Below, in pieces: positions 27,724 to 36,330 of a stretch of 64,000 nt of DNA (the stretch's first letter is position 1; every line of letters begins with the position of its first letter). The notes beneath the pieces were generated by a model. The model saw nothing but the letters and a program-made list of their open reading frames with translations. It did not search any database and was not told the DNA's origin. Origin of the DNA: Flavobacteriales bacterium (GTDB lineage: Bacteria > Bacteroidota > Bacteroidia > CAIKAF01); the NCBI GenBank assembly GCA_026418175.1, contig JAOABX010000004.1, positions 1-64,000 of the forward strand. The letters are read 5' to 3'. A program made the translations under genes and the position numbers.

Positions 27724-28176
27724 CTATTTCATTCGTTTTTTTTTAAAAAAATCACTGAGAATCCGGCTACACTCTTCTTGCATAACTCCCCCAATTACTC
27801 GTGTTTTAGGATGAGTAATGTTTTCTATGTATCGTCCAAATCCATATTTTTTATCAGGGGCACCATAAACAATTCTGCCTATTTGTGCCCACCGCAGTGC
27901 ACCAGCACACATAAGGCAAGGTTCAAGTGTAATGTAGATGGTACATTCATCCAGGTATTTAGATCCGAGGTAGTTGGAGGCCGAAGTAATGGCCTGCATT
28001 TCTGCATGTGCTGTTATATCATTCAAGGTTTCAGTAAGGTTGTGAGCCCGGGCAATGATTCGATTGTTTGATACAACTACGCAACCAATAGGTACTTCAT
28101 CTTCCTCGGCAGCTTTTTGGGCTTCCCGAAGGGCTTCTTTCATAAAGTATTCGTCAGTAAATATGTTTAATTCCAT
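27724..28176 (-). CDS. tadA: tRNA-specific adenosine deaminase / nucleoside deaminase
   Basis: TadA converts A34 of tRNA-Arg to inosine. The zinc-dependent deaminase site is complete: HAE at 57-59 (Zn His plus catalytic Glu) and PCLMC with Cys 87 and Cys 90. The N-terminal ALREAQKAAEEDEVPIG is typical of TadA rather than guanine deaminase. Length 150 is normal. Guanine deaminases share the fold, so the exact substrate is inferred from the family pattern. Confidence 0.9.
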   Translation of the reverse strand: MELNIFTDEYFMKEALREAQKAAEEDEVPIGCVVVSNNRIIARAHNLTETLNDITAHAEMQAITSASNYLGSKYLDECTIYITLEPCLMCAGALRWAQIGRIVYGAPDKKYGFGRYIENITHPKTRVIGGVMQEECSRILSDFFKKKRMK

Positions 28177-28255
28177 TTGAGCATAAAATTACATGGGTTT
28201 TTTATACGATATAATCAGGGTTTGGTTAATTTAAAGTGTACTTAAAATCAATATT

Positions 28256-28272
28256 TTCCATAGAATATGGAA
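28256..28272. other. 7-3-7 inverted repeat in intergenic region
   Basis: TTCCATA GAA TATGGAA is a perfect dyad with a 3-base centre inside the 308-base gap between tadA and the SDR gene. Its size fits a dimeric repressor site, but no regulator can be assigned and a small hairpin is equally possible. Confidence 0.3.
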
Positions 28273-28450
28273 TGTTTGTGTGATACTATTTTTTTGACAA
28301 ATGCCGTTTTTTGTTATACATCAAATGTATCTTTTTAAGCTATATTGAAGTTGTAAATAATAAACAGGTTATATAAAAGTTTATTATATCAAAAAACCTT
28401 CAAACAAGATGTGTGTAAAGAATAGTTTTTTCATAGTTGTTGGGGAACGT

Positions 28451-28488
28451 AAACCGGCAATCTCATTTCAGATTGCCGGTTTTTTTAC
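28451..28488 (+). terminator. strong rho-independent terminator with no gene upstream on its strand
   Basis: A 13-bp perfect stem (AAACCGGCAATCT and its complement) with a 6-base loop is followed by a run of T on the + strand, so it is built to end + strand transcription. Both flanking genes are on the minus strand, and the 270 bases upstream contain no convincing protein-coding frame on +. It overlaps the 3' end of the SDR gene by a few bases, so on the minus strand it could also act as that gene's end structure, but the T run then lies on the wrong side. An unannotated small RNA is one explanation. Confidence 0.7.
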
Positions 28489-29219
28489 AGTTTCATTTTC
28501 TTAAACACCCCTTCCGGGATATTTCGAATGATGCACATGATGAATTTCCACATCCATAATACATATAATACATTTTTCTTTTTTTCTGCTGCATGATAAA
28601 TAGCTTTAGCAACCTGTTGAGGAGTAGCAGTTAGTTTGGGGTTAAGAGGCATACCTTCGGTCATAGCAGTTTTAATAAAACCAGGTTTTACTGTGAGGAC
28701 ATGTATGCCATGGTGATATAGCTTGTTTCGCAATCCGCTTAGGTAGGCTGTAAAGCCTGCTTTGGCGCTGCCATATAAAAAATTACTCTGGCGTCCTCGT
28801 TCTCCTGCTACTGAACTTATGCCGATAATGGTGCCTTTGTTTTTATGCTGAAGCATAGACGATGCAGCTACATTAAGTATAGAAACAGCACCAACATAAT
28901 TAACTTCCAATATTTTTTTGGCTTCTGTCCAATCTTGTAAACCTTTTTCAGTATTGCCTAAGTAACCAAATACACAAATGACAACATCGGGAAAAAGAGG
29001 AAGTTGATGATAAAATTGTTTATGTGTTTCAAACCTTTCCGCATCAAATTCCAATGCATACGCCTCAATGCTGTATCGAATTTTCAAATCGCTAACCAAG
29101 GGCGAAAGCCTTTCAGATTGTCGGGCTGCCAGCATCACGGTATGTTTTTTTGAAGCATATTCATGTGCAAGAGCTTTTGCAACATCCGAAAGTGCTCCCA
29201 GGATTAAAACATTTGCCAT
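28485..29219 (-). CDS. SDR family NAD(P)-dependent oxidoreductase, DprE2-like
   Basis: The Rossmann start MANVLILGALSDVAKALAHEY matches the GxxxDIA-type N-terminus of DprE2-like reductases, followed by the Ser-Tyr-Lys catalytic region IGISSVAGERGRQSNFLYGSAKAG and PGFIKTAMTEGMP. In mycobacteria DprE2 makes decaprenyl-phosphoryl arabinose; similar SDRs are common in Bacteroidota and their substrate is not established. The ATG at 29219 is used; the frame opens three codons earlier. It lies 54 bases downstream of the polytopic glycosyltransferase-like gene and probably shares its transcript. Confidence 0.87.
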   Translation of the reverse strand: MANVLILGALSDVAKALAHEYASKKHTVMLAARQSERLSPLVSDLKIRYSIEAYALEFDAERFETHKQFYHQLPLFPDVVICVFGYLGNTEKGLQDWTEAKKILEVNYVGAVSILNVAASSMLQHKNKGTIIGISSVAGERGRQSNFLYGSAKAGFTAYLSGLRNKLYHHGIHVLTVKPGFIKTAMTEGMPLNPKLTATPQQVAKAIYHAAEKKKNVLYVLWMWKFIMCIIRNIPEGVFKKMKL

Positions 29220-29273
29220 GTAATTCAAGATTTAATGCAATAAAAATACCCAGATTTATTATTTGAAAAATAG

Positions 29274-30617
29274 TTAATGCAGTTTTAAGAGATTGTTTTT
29301 TTGAAACAGATTCTTAAAAGTTAGGATGGTGATGAAATAAAACAAAGGTTCAACTTCATAGCGCATGCGTTGGGCTTCGTTTGGATCAACGGTGCAATAA
29401 ATAATCGAAATAATGATTAGCCAGAGCAAAATGAAATGCATCATAGGCGATTGATTTTTCCATTGTATAATTTGCCATATTACGCTAATAACAAATAGAG
29501 GCAAGTACCATGATAGACGAAGTATAGAAAATTTTCCATTTGTAGAATAAATATGAATATTGGGTAAATCAAACCAATCAATCAGCCAGGTGTTATTCCA
29601 TTGTAAAAATTGGTTACCCCGGTTATACATTTCATCGCAGAGTGGACTGCCAAAGTAGCTAAAAATACCATATACAACAGTTATAACAGAATGTTTTACA
29701 CTGAGATGTTTCAGTGTAGATTTTTTATACATATTTGAGATATGAATCATCCGCACATTGTGTAAGGTATTGGTGTCGTTTAAAAAGCGTATGTGCTTGT
29801 ATTTTTTAATTAGCGCATCATTTTCATTTATAAAAGCTTTATAAGTAGGAGTAAGTTGAAAACGGGCAATTGCACCAATATCCGGGCTTTGCTTGATGCG
29901 TTCTGGCGCAATATGTCCACTGATATTTTGCCCAAACCAACTGGAACTTCCCCAAAATCCGTATTGATAATAATTTTTGGTATACCAACTGAGTGGAATA
30001 AGTAATGGCAATAAGCCTTTGAGCCAGACCGTATGTGGAATTTTTTGTAGAAATGGTATGAGAACTAAAATAATCCAAAACGGATGATACGAAGCACGGG
30101 TCATACTCATCAGTACGAGGATACATACCGTTATAATATATTGGGAATATTTTTTTAAGGAACTAACAAACAAAATGTACAGTATGGCAGAAGAAAAGAA
30201 AAAGAGTATTGCCGGATAATAATAATGATGAAACCAATATATATGTAACGGATTGCCCATGAATAAAAACATCCAAAGCAAGGGATGGGGAACGTTTATT
30301 TTTTGAATGAGCCGATACATCCAATACGATGCAGTAAGATGCATGCATGAATAAAAGATTGCATAAGTAATGTAAATTGGTAATCCGCTTCTTACAACCA
30401 ATCCATGCAGGATGTTTACTAACGGTGGATTGTTATGCAAATGCCAAATGTTAGTCCAAAAATTTTCATGATACGCATAATCCGGCAAAAAATACCATTT
30501 AGGGTTAAACCGAAAACTAAAAGGCTCAGTTATAAAATAAATTATATGTAATAATGCACAATAAGCAAGAAACACATAAAACCATTTGCTGATGGGTGGA
30601 AGTAAGGAATGTTTCAT
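29274..30617 (-). CDS. polytopic membrane protein, glycosyltransferase-like, function unknown
   Basis: The 447-residue protein has about ten to twelve hydrophobic helices separated by short loops, with a long external-type loop (about 195-300) rich in aromatic and charged residues. An early loop with FLPDYAYHENFWTNIWHLHNNPP resembles the first periplasmic loop of GT-C lipid-linked-sugar glycosyltransferases, which carries the catalytic acid, and the late VDPNEAQRMRYEVEPLF segment is a common tail of such proteins. I do not see a definite family. It starts 3 bases after the stop of the Omp85-like gene, so both are co-transcribed. Confidence 0.75.
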   Translation of the reverse strand: MKHSLLPPISKWFYVFLAYCALLHIIYFITEPFSFRFNPKWYFLPDYAYHENFWTNIWHLHNNPPLVNILHGLVVRSGLPIYITYAIFYSCMHLTASYWMYRLIQKINVPHPLLWMFLFMGNPLHIYWFHHYYYPAILFFFSSAILYILFVSSLKKYSQYIITVCILVLMSMTRASYHPFWIILVLIPFLQKIPHTVWLKGLLPLLIPLSWYTKNYYQYGFWGSSSWFGQNISGHIAPERIKQSPDIGAIARFQLTPTYKAFINENDALIKKYKHIRFLNDTNTLHNVRMIHISNMYKKSTLKHLSVKHSVITVVYGIFSYFGSPLCDEMYNRGNQFLQWNNTWLIDWFDLPNIHIYSTNGKFSILRLSWYLPLFVISVIWQIIQWKNQSPMMHFILLWLIIISIIYCTVDPNEAQRMRYEVEPLFYFITILTFKNLFQKNNLLKLH

Positions 30618-30620
30618 GAA

Positions 30621-32345
30621 TTAAAAGAAATTGATGTATCCCAAATGAATTTTGCTCCTTCTAAAATCTACCGGTATGTCTTTTTGAGTTCCCAGAGCGT
30701 AATTTACACTGAACATACCAATTTTAGTATTAAAGGTGATACCACCTCCAAAGCCTACTACGTATGATTGATAAATTTCTTGCCGAATAGTGCGCTCATA
30801 CCATCCGGCATCGGTAAATAAATTAATATAGGAGTTCTCTTCCAGCAAAAATCTAATTTCTAAAGTACCTATACCATAGGCTGAAGCATACAGGCTTTCG
30901 TCATCAAAGCCACGCAGAGTTTGTAGCCCTCCTAATCGAAACAATTCGTTTCGAAATATTTGTTGGTTGTAAATCCAACCACCTCTTGCTCCCAGTTTCA
31001 GGGCAAATCGTTTAAGGAATGGAATATAGGTTTCTACTTGTGCCGTAAGTTGCAGTTGTAATAAATTGGTAGAATTACTATCTAATGCTCCTACAGTATC
31101 TCCCGGCGTTATAAAAATGGACTTGTTTCCTAAACCTATATCACTTCGCAAGCTAAATCCTTTTCTTGGGTTGATACGATAATCCAATCGTTCTATCTGG
31201 CTAGCTATGCCAAACATATTTATATCCGTATTCCCCAATCCGGCAATGGTTGATTGTCCGCTTTCAGGAAGGATTTTTCTTGATGTTTGATACTGATAAA
31301 AGAATTTTAAATAGTCTGTGCCTTTTAGTAAATAGGCCAATCCAGCTTGCAGATTAACATTGAAGAATGAGGTGTCTACCCGAAAGAAATTCAATTTACC
31401 ATCTATGCCCAACGGTAGGTTAAATAAAAACGGATAATATAATTGGATATTCAAATTTTGTGTTCCAGTTTGTAATCGCTGCCATTGAATGTCAGCAAGC
31501 TCGCCACGTTTCAAAAGATTTTGCAGGCGTAGGCGAACATCGCCTGTAATCAAAAATCCACCATCTACATCATTTTGAGGTACCAGTCCTACAAATCCGC
31601 TAAACTGGTTTGCATTACGTTTATCCAGCTCCAATTTTATACGCGCTTTTCCATTCAGAAACTCTACAACGGGTGATGTTAGAGGTCGAACAAATGGTAA
31701 TTCTTTTAATCGAGTTTCAATTTTTCGAACAACACTTTCATTGTAAGCATTATTTCGTCGTATTCCCAAATATGTATGAAGATAAGCAGGAGCGACTTTA
31801 CCTTTACCGTTAACCAAGATACTGTCGAATGTAATAAGTGGACCTTCATTAACAAGAATGCTTGCTTGTATGCTATCTCCAGGAAGCCATTCTAAACTAT
31901 CTAATTGTACAATGGCAAAAGGATATCCGTTGTTTTCATATTCCTTAAATAATGAGCGCATTAGGCGTTGCAAACGAACAAACTTGATGGGTTCTTTGAA
32001 AAAAATTTTTTCCCGAAAACCGGTTCTTTTCAAAAAGCTCCAACGGGCATTACCCGGACGAACAGAAGCCCATCGAAATTGTCTGCCGGTATGGATAAAA
32101 ACCTTCCATTGTACACTGTCTTTTTGAATTGAATCAACAGATGCTATAATATATCCAGATTGATGCAAACGTGAAAATAAGTCAGAAAGTGTTTTTTTTA
32201 CTTGAAGGGTATCGCTGTGCCAAATTGGGTAGGAGGGAAGTTTGATGGTTGCTCCAATTATATCAAGCCGAATGCGAGATTGCGTAAAGCTCTGATTGCT
32301 TATCAACCAACAGCAAACAAGTATAATTACAAACCCAATTCGCAT
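30621..32345 (-). CDS. Omp85/TamA-like outer membrane protein (POTRA plus surface-antigen barrel)
   Basis: A signal peptide (1-21, ending NQSFTQ) precedes POTRA-like domains (about 60-230; for example LHQSGYIIASVDSIQ and YLGIRRNNAYNESVVRKIE), then a 16-strand-type barrel. The LRGFDDESLYASAYG segment near 477 is the VRGY/F/LRGF signature of Omp85 L6 loops, and the protein ends in an aromatic (YINFF). It is shorter than BamA and has about two POTRA domains, as in TamA-type proteins. It may export or insert barrel proteins; the neighbouring glycan genes suggest an envelope role. Confidence 0.85.
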   Translation of the reverse strand: MRIGFVIILVCCWLISNQSFTQSRIRLDIIGATIKLPSYPIWHSDTLQVKKTLSDLFSRLHQSGYIIASVDSIQKDSVQWKVFIHTGRQFRWASVRPGNARWSFLKRTGFREKIFFKEPIKFVRLQRLMRSLFKEYENNGYPFAIVQLDSLEWLPGDSIQASILVNEGPLITFDSILVNGKGKVAPAYLHTYLGIRRNNAYNESVVRKIETRLKELPFVRPLTSPVVEFLNGKARIKLELDKRNANQFSGFVGLVPQNDVDGGFLITGDVRLRLQNLLKRGELADIQWQRLQTGTQNLNIQLYYPFLFNLPLGIDGKLNFFRVDTSFFNVNLQAGLAYLLKGTDYLKFFYQYQTSRKILPESGQSTIAGLGNTDINMFGIASQIERLDYRINPRKGFSLRSDIGLGNKSIFITPGDTVGALDSNSTNLLQLQLTAQVETYIPFLKRFALKLGARGGWIYNQQIFRNELFRLGGLQTLRGFDDESLYASAYGIGTLEIRFLLEENSYINLFTDAGWYERTIRQEIYQSYVVGFGGGITFNTKIGMFSVNYALGTQKDIPVDFRRSKIHLGYINFF

Positions 32346-32384
32346 CGAATCAAAATTAGCGAACAGCGGGTGAAAATCCGAATC

Positions 32385-33626
32385 TTAAGATGCTTCATGA
32401 TTTAATAATTCACGATACACAGAAGCGTATCTTTCAATGCCTATTTTTAAAGAATACCACGCACAGGCTCCCTCCATGGATTTTTTACGGTTAAATTTAC
32501 CATGAATGATTTGATGATAAGCTACTTCGTATGCTTCTGAATTAAAATTATGAATCACTGCTCCTGCTTCATATGTTTGAATAATCTCTTCTGTATCTCC
32601 TACACCAGAATTGCATACAATTGGAATACCCATGGCCATGATTTCTCCTTGTTTGGTGGGGCTGGAAGCTTTTTTGCTGAATACGGGTTTAATAAAAAAT
32701 ACGGATGCATCAAACAATGATAAAATACTTGGTATTTCATTTCGTTGCAAAGAAGTTACGATAATATTTTCTTTGGGAATTTGTTTTTTTTCTGCCAAAG
32801 AATAAATAATGGCTGATGGTTCATGCGTAAAAAAAGCCATCAGGCTTTGTGGTTCATGCCGAAGAACTATTTTGAAAAAATCGAGCATTTCTGGTAGCAT
32901 ATACCACGAGCCAATAGAGCCTAAGTAAAACCATTTTTGTTTAAAACGCTGAAGATTGTATTTCCCGTTAAATTTTGCAGCGGATTCAGCATCAATATTT
33001 TTAATATTAAAATGATCTAAGTCTGCACAACAGGGAATAACAGTGCATTTCCAATGAGATGGAATATAGTCAAATTGTTGTATGATTTTTTTCCCAGCTT
33101 CGGTAAGAGAAATTACATGATCGGCATGAAGAAAAAAGTCTTTTTCCTTTCTTTTAAAATATTGATATACCCTTTTGTACAGTGGATGTTTGAGAGGCCA
33201 TATACCACCATCTACCCGTTCATCGGCAAAGAATCCCCGCATATCGAATAAAAACTTCACCCTCCATTTTTTTTTCATCCATTCACCAACCAGGGCTGTA
33301 ATGTAGCCACGGCAATGAACAATATGGAATGATTTTTTTTGATGAAGCTTTTTGACGATTTTTTTTAAAAGCCAGATATCATACAACGTTGAAAGCACCG
33401 GTGGTTTTTTATGGTAGGGAAGTGGATTCCAATCAATGGCATATTGACGAGAAATTTGCTCAATGAGTGATTTGTTTTTTGCAAATGATTCTGGTTTTTC
33501 AAAACTTACCAGGGTAATAGAAAACCCTAATTCAGACAGCCCTTTGAGATAAGGAAGTACCTGCGACTGCCCCAACGGGTCCGTCATGCCATCATAACTT
33601 AGGTAAATTATCCGGCCTTTTTTCAT
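32385..33626 (-). CDS. glycosyltransferase family 4 protein
   Basis: The 413-residue protein has a GT-B plan. The N-terminal domain begins RIIYLSYDGMTDPLGQSQVLPYLKGL (a donor/acceptor opening typical of wzy-linked GT4), followed by HCRGYITALVGEWMKKKWRVKFLFDMRGFFADE. The C-terminal half has PSILSLFDASVFFIKPVFSKKASSPTKQGEIMAMGIPIVC, which holds the EX7E-like nucleotide-sugar motif in the KQGEIMAMGIP stretch. It likely adds a sugar to a surface polysaccharide precursor; the sugar is unknown. The gene is in the minus-strand run with the phosphoesterase and Omp85-like gene. Confidence 0.87.
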   Translation of the reverse strand: MKKGRIIYLSYDGMTDPLGQSQVLPYLKGLSELGFSITLVSFEKPESFAKNKSLIEQISRQYAIDWNPLPYHKKPPVLSTLYDIWLLKKIVKKLHQKKSFHIVHCRGYITALVGEWMKKKWRVKFLFDMRGFFADERVDGGIWPLKHPLYKRVYQYFKRKEKDFFLHADHVISLTEAGKKIIQQFDYIPSHWKCTVIPCCADLDHFNIKNIDAESAAKFNGKYNLQRFKQKWFYLGSIGSWYMLPEMLDFFKIVLRHEPQSLMAFFTHEPSAIIYSLAEKKQIPKENIIVTSLQRNEIPSILSLFDASVFFIKPVFSKKASSPTKQGEIMAMGIPIVCNSGVGDTEEIIQTYEAGAVIHNFNSEAYEVAYHQIIHGKFNRKKSMEGACAWYSLKIGIERYASVYRELLNHEAS

Positions 33627-33664
33627 CCGTTTTATAAAGGTAGCAAGAAAGGTTTATGATTAAC

Positions 33665-34432
33665 TTACGAAAGAATAATTATTTTATCTCCTTTAAAATT
33701 TTCGTGTTGATTATACCTTACATATCCTAATTGATTGGTAAGCATCCGGGTATGGCCTATGGTAAAATCCGATACATTGCAGTGATGATGGCCATAAATC
33801 CAGAAATCGGGTTCATGTTGTATGATAAATTCGTTGAGTTCAACAGCAAATGCAGAGTTGATTTCACTTTTTACATAACGTTCCGGATAATTAATTTTAG
33901 TTGGTACGTGATGCGTAATTACTATTTTTTTATCCGTTGTTTCAAATTCTTCACTGAGTTCATGTGCTAAGAAATTTAATGCTATAGCATGTAGTTCATT
34001 GAAATGCTCGCTTGTAAAAGGAAATTCCTGATACTTTATCAGCATAAAGTCAGAAACATGATTTTCAATAATCAGTTTTTCATGTGGATGAATGTGGCCC
34101 CACAATGTGGTAAAAATTAGTTTTATTCGATGATGAATAAACGAAGCATTGTTCACTAAAAAGATATTTTTTCTTATTGGCTTATTTACATATCGGGCAT
34201 AAGGGGCTACATCATTGTAATAAAATTCATGATTTCCGGGTAGCCAGTAAACCTGTTCGTAGTTAGAAGATAAGATGTCAAAAAAAGAATTATATTTTTC
34301 AACAAGATGAATTGGAACAATATCTCCAGCTAAAATTAAGATATTGCCATTAACTGGTAACGGATTGTTTATAATCCAATTCCAGTTTTCAGGAAATTCT
34401 AAATGCAAATCAGATACATATTGAATCTTCAT
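33665..34432 (-). CDS. metallophosphoesterase
   Basis: Motifs of the calcineurin-like superfamily are present in order: DLHLE (first Asp-x-His), LAGDIV (GD), LPGNHEFYY (GNHE), VITHHVPT and IYGHHHCN (GHxH). These place two metal ions in an active site that hydrolyses phosphate esters; the substrate is unknown. The ATG at 34432 (MKIQYVSD) is used because it overlaps the asnB TGA in an ATGA and begins directly at the first strand; 19 upstream in-frame codons are inside asnB. Confidence 0.88.
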   Translation of the reverse strand: MKIQYVSDLHLEFPENWNWIINNPLPVNGNILILAGDIVPIHLVEKYNSFFDILSSNYEQVYWLPGNHEFYYNDVAPYARYVNKPIRKNIFLVNNASFIHHRIKLIFTTLWGHIHPHEKLIIENHVSDFMLIKYQEFPFTSEHFNELHAIALNFLAHELSEEFETTDKKIVITHHVPTKINYPERYVKSEINSAFAVELNEFIIQHEPDFWIYGHHHCNVSDFTIGHTRMLTNQLGYVRYNQHENFKGDKIIILS

Positions 34433-36279
34433 GCACGAAATTCGATATTTTTTCTGTGAGCAAATATTTGTAAGACAATCATGGTCCACAACCGATTGTA
34501 TAAGTAGGGTTCTCCCTTTTTAAATCGTGTTATTATCCTGTGCACTGCTTTTTCATCAAATATCCCGGTTTTTTTTAATGATGTAGTTCCTAAGTATTCA
34601 TCCAGCAAATAACTAAGTGGGCCTGCTAACCAACGATCAAGCGGAATAGAAAAACCCCACTTGGGGCGGTTGAAATATTCAGACGGGATATATTGATATA
34701 ACAATTGTTTCAAAATATATTTCTGTATTCCGTTTCGTTTTTTTAGCGACTCATGTAAATTAATACTCCATTCTACAATGCGGTAATCCAGCAGTGGTTC
34801 TCGGGCTTCAAGGCCAAAGTGCATGGAAGCCCGGTCAACTTTTACAAGCAAATCATCACGCAGGTAATAGTTTAAGTCAAAATAACTTTGGTATTCCGCC
34901 GCACTTAGTGTTCTTTTGGGAGGAAGTAATTCTATTTCTGGTATATGTAAAGGTGTATTACATATGTGTAATATTTCCTTACGGCAGAATAAATATTGTT
35001 CTTGCGAAAAAATATGCTCCGCTAAGTGTTTTTTATCATTTGCTTCAAATACCATCGAAGCCCTTTTCAGCCGATTGTTTCCGAGTCTTAAGGTGGCAGC
35101 TATTAGTTTACGAAATGCAAAAGTTACCGGATGATTCATTCTATGGGCCCATTGATATGCTCCGTACCCCATAAACTGTTCATCGCCTCCATCGCCGGTA
35201 AGAACCATTTTTACTTGTTGAGATGCTAATTGTGATACCATCAAGGTGGGAATGGCAGAACTATCAGCAAAAGGTTCATCATATACATCCGTGAGCCGTT
35301 CTACCCATTGCATGGCTTCTTTTTCGGTAACAGTAAATGCGGTGTGGCGGGTTCCTAAATAATCTGCTATTTGTTTTGCATATTTCGATTCATCATGTTT
35401 TTTAATATCAAATCCAATTGAAAAGGTATTGAGTTGCGAAGTATTCTGGCAGGCCACTGCAGTAACCAGGCTACTGTCAATTCCGCCACTCAGAAATGTA
35501 CCAAAAGGAACATCACTAATCATGCGGTATTTAACAGAAGATTCTACTAAGTTTTTCAGTTCCGAAAGCGCATGAAGTTCGTTGTTGAAAGCCTCTCCCA
35601 GAAATTTTCGGTGAAGTTCCCAATAAGGTTCTAGGCTTGTTCCCTTGGCATTCCATCGCATCCAATGTCCTGCGGGAAATTTTTTTACTTCCTGCCAAAT
35701 GGTTCGTGGTTGAGGAATATATCCAAGATGCAAGAATTCAGGAATGCTTTGTAAATTTATAGAAAGTGGAAAACCGGTTTCTTCCAGAGCTTTAATTTCA
35801 GAGGCAAAAATAAAATATCCATTTTGTTGAATATAAAACAAAGGTTTTACTCCAAGTCGGTCTCGATATATATACAATTGTTTTTCAAGCGTATCATAGA
35901 TGGCCATTGCAAACATACCGTTTAGCCGGTTTACAAAACCAGCTCCCAGTTCAATAAATAGTTGTAAAATGATTTCAGAATCAGAAGTGGTATGCGGTTG
36001 ATAATGGGGAATATATTTTTGATGAAGTTCTCGATAATTATAAACTTCACCATTATATACCATCACATATCTTCTAGTGCTATCGTAAATAGGCTGGTTA
36101 GCTGCATCAGTAAGATCAATGATACTTAACCGCCGGTGTCCTAAAGCAAGCCCCGTTTTTTGATCGATGTAAATTCCTTCAGCATCAGGGCCTCGGTGTG
36201 CTAATGCAAGATTCATTTTCCGGATTATTGATTCCGGATTTTTTTCAGATGCACACCAATAACCAGCAATGCCACACAT
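34429..36279 (-). CDS. asnB: asparagine synthase (glutamine-hydrolysing)
   Basis: The 616-residue protein starts MCGIAGYW, so Cys 2 is the class II amidotransferase nucleophile; RGPDAEG and VYNGEVYNYRELH are glutaminase-domain motifs. The synthetase domain has the PP-loop SGGIDSS (about 265) and VLTGDGGDEQFMGY. Full-length AsnB of this type often sits in surface-polysaccharide loci, where it amidates sugar acids rather than making asparagine; both uses are possible here given the glycosyltransferase, flippase and transporter genes nearby. It overlaps the phosphoesterase start. Confidence 0.92.
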   Translation of the reverse strand: MCGIAGYWCASEKNPESIIRKMNLALAHRGPDAEGIYIDQKTGLALGHRRLSIIDLTDAANQPIYDSTRRYVMVYNGEVYNYRELHQKYIPHYQPHTTSDSEIILQLFIELGAGFVNRLNGMFAMAIYDTLEKQLYIYRDRLGVKPLFYIQQNGYFIFASEIKALEETGFPLSINLQSIPEFLHLGYIPQPRTIWQEVKKFPAGHWMRWNAKGTSLEPYWELHRKFLGEAFNNELHALSELKNLVESSVKYRMISDVPFGTFLSGGIDSSLVTAVACQNTSQLNTFSIGFDIKKHDESKYAKQIADYLGTRHTAFTVTEKEAMQWVERLTDVYDEPFADSSAIPTLMVSQLASQQVKMVLTGDGGDEQFMGYGAYQWAHRMNHPVTFAFRKLIAATLRLGNNRLKRASMVFEANDKKHLAEHIFSQEQYLFCRKEILHICNTPLHIPEIELLPPKRTLSAAEYQSYFDLNYYLRDDLLVKVDRASMHFGLEAREPLLDYRIVEWSINLHESLKKRNGIQKYILKQLLYQYIPSEYFNRPKWGFSIPLDRWLAGPLSYLLDEYLGTTSLKKTGIFDEKAVHRIITRFKKGEPYLYNRLWTMIVLQIFAHRKNIEFRA

Positions 36280-36330
36280 ATGTTATTAGATTCCACCGAA
36301 AGGTTTTTCGCTTCAGTGGTTGGCAAGATG

